This document shows, in pieces, positions 59,338-64,000 of a DNA stretch of 64,000 nt. The stretch's first letter is position 1. Every line of letters begins with the position of its first letter. Both the position numbers and the translations under genes were made by a program. The stretch covers positions 380,063 to 444,062 of the forward strand of contig JADJNZ010000005.1 in assembly GCA_016714015.1 (NCBI GenBank), read 5' to 3'. The DNA is from Gemmatimonadota bacterium. GTDB taxonomy: Bacteria > Gemmatimonadota > Gemmatimonadetes > Gemmatimonadales > Gemmatimonadaceae. A model generated the notes under the pieces. The model worked only from the letters and a program-made list of their open reading frames with translations. It did not search any database and was not told the DNA's origin.

Positions 59338-59658
59338 GGGGAGGGTATGGGCATGGCTCCAACCTCTCAGGGTATGGAGCCTCCGGCAATCCCGGGGCGA
59401 TTCAATCCGGTGTGGAACGTCGACAGTGCCGAAGTGGACTGTGCACGTCTTTAGATCCTCCGGCATCATCACGTCCGCGGAGTCTGGATTGATGTAGATG
59501 TTGTCGCCGATGGCCGCCTTCCAGTTCACGGACGCGACCGTCTGACAGCGACCCCCGGAGACGGTGGGGTTGCTCGGCTTCTGGGGCGTCGCGACGTTGC
59601 ACGCGACGGCGAGCAGCGCGCTGAGCACGCGGAGCACAAAACTCAGTGAACGTGGCAT
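59326..59658 (-). CDS. Small cassette lipoprotein, probably truncated
   Basis: A 110-aa protein with a lipoprotein signal (RVLSALLAVAC). GGRCQTVASVNWKAAIGDNIY and PDSADVMMPEDLKTCTVHFG form a short beta-rich domain. Its stop TGA lies inside the truncated attC-like site, where the sequence runs through the lost half. The C-terminus (from about residue 85) may therefore not be original. Start ATG 59658 overlaps the previous gene's stop. Family not recognised; two Cys (RCQT, KTCT) could pair. Confidence 0.6.
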   Translation of the reverse strand: MPRSLSFVLRVLSALLAVACNVATPQKPSNPTVSGGRCQTVASVNWKAAIGDNIYINPDSADVMMPEDLKTCTVHFGTVDVPHRIESPRDCRRLHTLRGWSHAHTLPIVA

Positions 59659-60584
59659 CAGGGCGTCCTCACGGTCACCGGCTCCCAACTTGCCGGAACG
59701 TCGGCACGACGCGTGACGACCAAAGTGGAAGGTGTTCCGTTCACGAAGAAGTAGAACGTCTCCTCCCTGACGACCGCGGCCGAGTCCGGATTCCAGTCAA
59801 GCATTCGTGTATCCGTCTGCGAACCCCACTTGCCGATTCCGACAACGAGTCGTGAACGCTCGACGCCGCTCGTGGTCCCCCGGAGCGAAACCGCCGACTC
59901 GAGATCGTAGGTCCAAATCGCCGTGAACGGACTTGCGCGGTTGCCGTTTCGCGTCAACCGCGGCACGCCGTCGACTCGCCGGTGGGCCCGACTGGAGCTG
60001 AACACCGCTCCATACTCCGGCTCAGTCGGCACGGTGACCCCTGGCACCACACCGACTAACGCGAAGTCGCCGGGCAGGATTCCGTTGACACGCCCCTCCG
60101 CATCGACGACGATGTCCGTGCTCTCAACCGAAACCGAGATCGCGACCTGCTGTTCAGCCCCGTGGCAGAGTCCGACGATCCAGCTCGCGCCATACCCACG
60201 CCGATATTCGCGGACGAGCTCGACCGGAAACACATCGTACCCGGATTCGACGAAATAGACTCGAGGGCAGATCGCTAGGTTGGCGGCAATCGACCCGCCA
60301 CGGTCTTGAGCGGCGTACCGCCTCAAGTCCGTCTCGAACGTCCTCCAGAACGCCCAGGCGAGTTGGCGAGCCTGCACACGCGTGACCCAGCTCGCGCCAC
60401 CCACAGGTATCGGGTCCTCGAACGCGAAGTGGCCAGATTCGTTCAGCCGCGCCGCGGCCGCCGGCGTGAGCGCCGCATGCAACTCCGACCTGCTCACGCG
60501 CGGGGCGGTGGGCAGATCGTCACTACATGCGCCGAGCGAGACGAGCGCCAGCGTCGTGATAAGCCATCCTGATCGCCTTTGCAT
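59658..60584 (-). CDS. Cassette-encoded lipoprotein of unknown function
   Basis: A 308-aa exported protein. The signal ends SLGAC, a lipobox, then SDDLPTAPRVS. The mature part is beta-rich, with two Cys (AICPRVYFVESGYD and VGLCHGAEQ) and FVNGTPSTLVVTRR near the end. ATG 60584 gives the best signal peptide; the longer upstream frame adds an unlikely tail. It shares an ATGA overlap with the 110-aa gene, so the cassette carries a two-gene operon of lipoproteins, which is unusual for a cassette. The proximal 260 bp to the attC site at 60845 may hold the promoter. Confidence 0.7.
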   Translation of the reverse strand: MQRRSGWLITTLALVSLGACSDDLPTAPRVSRSELHAALTPAAAARLNESGHFAFEDPIPVGGASWVTRVQARQLAWAFWRTFETDLRRYAAQDRGGSIAANLAICPRVYFVESGYDVFPVELVREYRRGYGASWIVGLCHGAEQQVAISVSVESTDIVVDAEGRVNGILPGDFALVGVVPGVTVPTEPEYGAVFSSSRAHRRVDGVPRLTRNGNRASPFTAIWTYDLESAVSLRGTTSGVERSRLVVGIGKWGSQTDTRMLDWNPDSAAVVREETFYFFVNGTPSTLVVTRRADVPASWEPVTVRTP

Positions 60585-60844
60585 GTCTGAGGTGCGTCCG
60601 AAACTACGACCGAGGGTGGGTTGCAAGGCGTGCGGCTAGGGTATGTCGCGGAACAAAGCGCCGCAAGAGCTACCGCGAATGCCGGCCCCGAACGGGCGAC
60701 GCGCGAAGGGCTGTCACTTCGATCACCGTGCCTAGCACTGGAGCCGCGGCGGGGGGACCCTCAGCTAGTGCATCGAGCGAGAGCCAGCGCATCGTCGGCC
60801 TCCAGGTCGAGGCTCATGGAGTTCTCCACAACTCAGTCTGCTCG

Positions 60845-60978
60845 GCATAGCGTCAGGTTGTGCTGCGGCCGCTTCCATAAGATGCGGTTGGGCGGCCGTG
60901 CGGTACCTTCAGGTGCGATAAAGCACGGCCGCCCAACCGCTACCCCAGCGCGGCCGTCGGCACCAACTGCCGTTATGC
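60845..60978 (-). repeat. attC-like integron site, 134 bp
   Basis: Minus-strand ends are GCATAAC (60978-60972) and GCTATGC (60851-60845), near the RYYYAAC/GTTRRRY cores. The body is an imperfect palindrome: TGCGGTTGGGCGGCCGTGC pairs with GCACGGCCGCCCAACCGC around a CTTCAGG-containing loop. Nearly identical in length and sequence to the site at 63715-63848. The stop TAA of the 60973 gene is in the core. Confidence 0.75.
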
Positions 60979-61440
60979 GGCGCCCGGTGGAAGGCTCGGC
61001 GGCGCTGCTCCTCGCGGCGGCAGAGGCAACGTCTCCGATGCGGCGTCGATGATGCGCTGCAATTCCTCTGGCGACGGTAGAGCAGGCGGCGGCGGACCAA
61101 CGCCGCCGTTGCGAACATAGTGGTCCTCGACAAAGCCACAGCGGAGACACCGTTGCCGTTGGTGAGTGACAACTATGTCACCGCGTGCACCACTTGCTTC
61201 GTCCTCATGGCGCGGAGGTCTGGTGAACTCGTATAGTTCCCATGGACTCCACACATGCTCGTAAGTGTCGGGCTTAAGCTGGAGCTTTCTGCAGCGGCGA
61301 CAACGGCGGAACCGTTGGACCACACAGACGGCGTGCGAGACTGTCCAAGGCTCCCAGTCGTGGAACAGAACCCAGCAGCCACCACCGGGCGTTCTGCCTG
61401 ACTCGTCTGACGCTTGACTGGAACTGACGGTGGTGCTCAT
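60973..61440 (-). CDS. Cassette protein with two CxxC pairs (zinc-ribbon-like)
   Basis: A 155-aa soluble protein with CRRCRK and CLRCGF, two CxxC knuckles about 47 residues apart, which would form one zinc ribbon. The conserved-looking core LFHDWEPWTVSHAVC and HVWSPWELYEF repeats a W-x-P-W pattern. The C-terminal 35 residues are Pro/Ala-rich and low complexity, and the stop lies within the attC core, so this tail may be due to insertion of the cassette. Function not known. ATG 61440 is the only start that covers the core. Confidence 0.7.
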   Translation of the reverse strand: MSTTVSSSQASDESGRTPGGGCWVLFHDWEPWTVSHAVCVVQRFRRCRRCRKLQLKPDTYEHVWSPWELYEFTRPPRHEDEASGARGDIVVTHQRQRCLRCGFVEDHYVRNGGVGPPPPALPSPEELQRIIDAASETLPLPPRGAAPPSLPPGAA

Positions 61441-61476
61441 AGGCGACGTAGCTGAATGTCAGGGTCGATCTATTCC

Positions 61477-61553
61477 ACATAACGTGTGGCTGTGCCGCCG
61501 CCTCCAAAGCCACGGCCAGCGGCACCGTGTGGCGCCCCCTGCTCACAATATGC
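61477..61553 (-). repeat. Candidate attC-like site, 77 bp
   Basis: One end is ACATAAC (61477-61483), identical to the sites at 62537 and 63715, and the other ATATGC (61548-61553) is weaker. GTGCCGC pairs with GCGGCAC across the centre. The stem contains mismatches and a 16-nt insertion. Position between two minus-strand genes supports it; sequence alone is weak. Confidence 0.5.
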
Positions 61554-61569
61554 GCGACAACGCGAACAT

Positions 61570-62502
61570 CTAGAAGATGAGGAGAAGTCCGATGAGAATC
61601 ACGGCGATCCACAGCGGAGCCTTCATCGATGAGATCGCACGTCGCACCACTGCGGCGTCGCGCGACAAGTTCTGCAGGGCCTGGAGCTCGGGCGTGGTGA
61701 CGGTCTCTCCAACTCGACGCGGATCTACCTCCAGGCCGTCCTCCTCCGAGTCCTCTGTGGAAACGACCCGCGTGTTCAAGGCCGAATGACGGCTGAGAAG
61801 GAGCTCAAACTCCCCAACGTCACCTAGTCGCGGCAACACCCCTTCTCCTTCCGGGGCACCTTCGACGACGTGAGCCTCGTCAGCGGTCAGGATCCTAACG
61901 CTATCGGTGCCGATCGCCGGTGACCATTCGCTGTACAAACCCGAGACTCTCGAGACGGTGATGCTTGCGGAAATCGGGTGTGGGTATGTGGCGATCTCGC
62001 ACAGTGTTCGCAACCTCAACGGACTTACAGCTACTTCGATCTCGATAGTGTCGGGAAATGTGTGATTGTGAAAGTCGATCTCGCTCGTGTAGCTAGGGAA
62101 CCCAAAGAGCTTGCATCGTTCACCCTCCTCTTCATTCTGCAGAGCCCTGACTCTCAGTCGGACCTGCGATATCTCGCGTTCGGTCCCGAGCATAGAGAGC
62201 TTCGTGCGGCTCCACCTCGATTCGGACGAGTACTCGGCATCGAATTGAAGGTCCGCGACCACGACGGTCGACTCTTTCCACTCCACGCTAGGATTGCCGT
62301 CGTCCCCGAGGGACCTCTTAAGTCCCCAGATGCTCAGCAGCCTGAAAGTGTGCGCCTCGAAGCGCAGCGTCCAATCCCACGGAATGAGATCGCGTCCAAG
62401 GCGCTCTCCGGATGACGAGAGCTCATGGAGTGACCACGGGTAGAGGTTCTTGTGTTCCCGGAGGTCGCTGAAGCGGATCGCCCGATCGAGATGGTACTTC
62501 AC
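61570..62502 (-). CDS. Cassette protein of unknown function with C-terminal membrane anchor
   Basis: A 310-aa protein, mostly soluble beta/alpha with acidic stretches (TEDSEEDGLEVD). The last 20 residues (APLWIAVILIGLLLIF) form one helix, so it is tail-anchored with the bulk in the cytoplasm. No signal peptide and no family match. RRVGETVTTPELQALQNLSRD precedes the anchor. ATG 62502 starts 35 bp beyond the neighbouring attC-like site. Its codon use is more AT-rich than the chromosome. A role in membrane-associated defence or stress is possible, but only by analogy with other cassette genes. Confidence 0.72.
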   Translation of the reverse strand: MKYHLDRAIRFSDLREHKNLYPWSLHELSSSGERLGRDLIPWDWTLRFEAHTFRLLSIWGLKRSLGDDGNPSVEWKESTVVVADLQFDAEYSSESRWSRTKLSMLGTEREISQVRLRVRALQNEEEGERCKLFGFPSYTSEIDFHNHTFPDTIEIEVAVSPLRLRTLCEIATYPHPISASITVSRVSGLYSEWSPAIGTDSVRILTADEAHVVEGAPEGEGVLPRLGDVGEFELLLSRHSALNTRVVSTEDSEEDGLEVDPRRVGETVTTPELQALQNLSRDAAVVRRAISSMKAPLWIAVILIGLLLIF

Positions 62503-62536
62503 GAGGCCTCTGCCCGAGTGTGTGTGTCGTCAGTCC

Positions 62537-62605
62537 ACATAACGTATGCGTCTGCTGCGAGCGCTTCTATAAAGTGCGGTTGTTGGCTAGCAAGCGTCGC
62601 TATGT
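62537..62605 (-). repeat. Candidate attC-like site, 69 bp
   Basis: Ends are ACATAAC (62537-62543) and GCTATGT (62599-62605), inverted copies with one mismatch. AACG-TATG-CGTCTGCT and its partner CAAGCGTCGC form the inner stem. Length fits short attC sites. Lies 18 bp beyond the stop of the SIR2-like gene. Confidence 0.6.
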
Positions 62606-62623
62606 GGCTTGTAGAACGGCCCG

Positions 62624-63655
62624 CTATCTCCCCCAGACCGGCGCAGTCTTGGAGTCGAAGAGATGAACCTTGCACTTGAGTTGTGGAGCGATCTCAGTAG
62701 CTCGTTCAATGTCCGCATCGGAGAAAACGCCGATATACACGCTCCACAGCTTGTCAGGAATGGGCTGCTTCGCGGCATGGGCTAGGGCAGTGATGATGTG
62801 CTCATCCTGCGGCCCAAAGTTAAAGCCGAAGGAGACGACAGAACCGGTTACCGTAGCCAAGGCTTGGAAACTGTGGTGCAGATAAGGGTTCTGCCGGATG
62901 TGCTTCAGCTTCTGCGCGCCGTCTCCGGCGGTCACGAACAGTGGGTATTCGTCGTTCTGGATGCGCTTCGTGATCTGTTCGAGAAGATAACCCTCGCCGT
63001 ACTGCTCCTTCACGATCTCGAGGCCTGTATCAAAGAGCGGGAGCGCGCCGTGGATATAGTGAACGTTCTGCCCTGCGGAGTTACGTCCCCACCGCAGCTC
63101 GGACCACTCGATGTCTTCCTCGGGAACGTACTCGTCGGGGTTCTCGCGATCGCGCCCGAAACCGTCGACGCCACCAAGTTCCCCCCTCATGAGCACCCAG
63201 TAGAGCAGAAGATCGTAGTTCGTAGTGAAGAGGGAGCCGTCCGCGTCTAAGAAGCGTCGGAGGAACGAAACGCACGCGTCGCACTTATCCTGCGGGACCT
63301 TGAAGACATGCTCAGGGTGAAGTGCCCGAACTGCATCGATGAGACCACGCTTCAGGTCCGAGCGTGCGGTGTCAATGCGCGCTCGGAGCGTGGCATCAAT
63401 GCCTAGCACCTCGCCCACGGCAGCGAAAGTGTCGAGCTGCCGCATGACCTGTTCGAAGTCGTGAGTGTCAACTACTCGGAATAGGGCCTTGAGCAGTGCG
63501 TTGTCCAACGTGTCAACGAAGCCATGAAGTGCGTTGTAGGAGAAGATGCCAGGGTCGTAAGCCATGCTGAAGCCGTTGCCAAGCAGCAGGCTATATGACC
63601 GCTTGCCCCTCTTCGCCATCTTCGCTTCAACGGTCGAGAATGGAATGACGTCCAT
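62624..63655 (-). CDS. SIR2-like / DUF4917-type protein, candidate defence gene
   Basis: A 343-aa cytoplasmic protein. LLLGNGFS (residues 23-30) matches the Gly-rich NAD-binding loop of SIR2-like proteins. TTNYD (144-148) and HGAL (202-205) correspond to the TxNYD and catalytic His motifs, and SFGFNFGPQDEHI (277-288) to the later GFSFG-x-x-D motif. This arrangement fits DUF4917. SIR2-like NADases deplete NAD in several phage-defence systems, but DUF4917 activity itself is not established to my knowledge. It forms a whole cassette between attC-like sites at 62537 and 63715. A TIR or other partner is not present. Confidence 0.8.
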   Translation of the reverse strand: MDVIPFSTVEAKMAKRGKRSYSLLLGNGFSMAYDPGIFSYNALHGFVDTLDNALLKALFRVVDTHDFEQVMRQLDTFAAVGEVLGIDATLRARIDTARSDLKRGLIDAVRALHPEHVFKVPQDKCDACVSFLRRFLDADGSLFTTNYDLLLYWVLMRGELGGVDGFGRDRENPDEYVPEEDIEWSELRWGRNSAGQNVHYIHGALPLFDTGLEIVKEQYGEGYLLEQITKRIQNDEYPLFVTAGDGAQKLKHIRQNPYLHHSFQALATVTGSVVSFGFNFGPQDEHIITALAHAAKQPIPDKLWSVYIGVFSDADIERATEIAPQLKCKVHLFDSKTAPVWGR

Positions 63656-63714
63656 TGAAGGGTCGGCGCAAGAGCCGTGGAAAGTGTGAGGGTGTCACCG
63701 AAAGCGTAGTGTCC

Positions 63715-63848
63715 ACATAACGTCAAGTTGTGCTGCGGCCGCTTTCATAAAATACGGTTGGGCGGCCGCGCGGTACCTTCAGGTACGATAAAGCGCGGCC
63801 GCCCAACCGCTACCCCAGCGCGGCCGTCTGCACCAACTGCCGTTAGGC
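63715..63848 (-). repeat. attC-like integron site, 134 bp
   Basis: Minus-strand ends are GCCTAAC (63848-63842), a perfect RYYYAAC core, and GTTATGT (63721-63715), a GTTRRRY core with one mismatch. The arms ACGGTTGGGCGGCCGCGC and GCGCGGCCGCCCAACCG pair around GGTACC/CTTCAGG. Nearly identical to 60845-60978 over its whole length. Confidence 0.8.
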
Positions 63849-63859
63849 TGCGCCGCGCG

Positions 63860-64000
63860 CTAGTCGTTCCATCCAAGAAATAGCGAACTTACCACTCCGT
63901 CTGCATCGACCACGCCTAGGATCAAGGTGCTCGCGTGCTTCCATTGGTAGACGTTGTAGCTCTCGGTATCGTTTCGGAGCGGGACACCATACAGCGCGTG
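63860..64000 (-). CDS. C-terminal part of a cassette gene, cut by the window edge
   Basis: Forty-six codons open from the right edge end at TAG (63862-63860): HALYGVPLRNDTESYN, VYQWKHASTLILGVVDADG, VVSSLFLGWND. The stop is 11 bp from the attC core, as expected for a cassette read on the minus strand. No family is recognised; a lipoprotein- or immunity-like small beta protein is possible. The start lies beyond base 64000. Confidence 0.65.
   Translation of the reverse strand, partial: HALYGVPLRNDTESYNVYQWKHASTLILGVVDADGVVSSLFLGWND

Larger units (their letters stand above)
59263..64000 (-). mobile_element. Integron gene-cassette array (no integrase in window)
   Basis: Five attC-like sites or remnants separate minus-strand genes: 59263-59337 (truncated), 60845-60978, 61477-61553, 62537-62605 and 63715-63848. 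In the minus direction each gene is followed at its 3' end by a site; the stop codon of the 60973 gene lies inside the site core, and the genes at 61570, 62624 and 63860 end 11-18 bp from theirs. In that direction sites run from TAAC-type cores to GTTATGT. Base composition is lower in GC than the rest of the window. No IntI-like gene is seen; attI/intI should lie to the right of base 64000 if this is a complete integron. Confidence 0.75.

Noticed and set aside
1..64000. tRNA, rRNA or CRISPR arrays
   Set aside because: No cloverleaf-like segment, rRNA-like stretch or regularly spaced direct repeats were noticed by eye; a dedicated scan could still find a tRNA I missed.

Overview
The window is GC-rich, bacterial and densely coded, with many 4-bp ATGA/GTGA stop-start overlaps, except for a visibly AT-richer block after about 59.2 kb. 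The gene repertoire suggests a soil or sediment bacterium, most likely Gemmatimonadota: a single-chain ADOP-type ABC permease, TPR and Ycf48-like exported proteins, alpha-2-macroglobulin with PBP1C, a lipoprotein serpin, and NirK/NirV denitrification genes. This assignment is inference; no rRNA or other phylogenetic marker is present.

Layout. 0-8.5 kb: a TPR membrane protein, an HD phosphohydrolase, an ABC permease, an exported beta-propeller protein, an ArsR regulator diverging from an exported protein of unknown function, and a FadL porin. 8.5-12.6 kb (minus): a sulfur-oxidation operon, TsdA-like thiosulfate dehydrogenase, SoxC, a SoxD-like cytochrome c and two YeeE/YedE sulfur transporters; a 10-bp motif upstream of tsdA recurs in the arsR promoter. 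12.7-25 kb: glycoside hydrolases (GH3, GH29), an SDR lacking the usual Tyr/Lys, a cupin, TonB, a small histidine kinase, proline dehydrogenase, a polyferredoxin and a creatininase. 25-34.6 kb: alpha-2-macroglobulin, PBP1C and a serpin, a possible antiprotease set.

34.6-56.3 kb is a nitrogen-oxide respiration and nitrosative-stress region. It contains a nirK-nirV-sco-porin operon, with NirK fused to cytochrome c. A DUF2249/NnrS-like/SufR-like operon diverges from a DUF542 (ScdA-N) and cupin pair. A large hybrid sensor kinase and a second polyferredoxin follow. The polyferredoxin promoter carries an NsrR-like palindrome (ATGCAT-N5-ATGCAT). Next come heme A synthase and a heme-copper reductase operon whose active-site Tyr is replaced by Gln, so it is a candidate nitric-oxide reductase rather than an oxidase. 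Divergent from that operon is an unusual cytochrome b / 2x[4Fe-4S] / MvhD-like fusion, and the region ends with an Rrf2 regulator carrying three cysteines.

56.4-64 kb: a serine beta-lactamase-like lipoprotein, then an inactivated IS30 element (frameshift plus loss of a DDE aspartate). The rest, 59.26 kb to the window edge, is best read as an integron cassette array on the minus strand: two full 134-bp attC-like sites, two shorter candidates and one truncated half site, separated by mostly unrecognised genes including a SIR2-like/DUF4917 protein. No integrase is visible; if present it should lie beyond base 64000. This array, the heme-copper reductase and the cytochrome b-MvhD fusion are the most notable parts.
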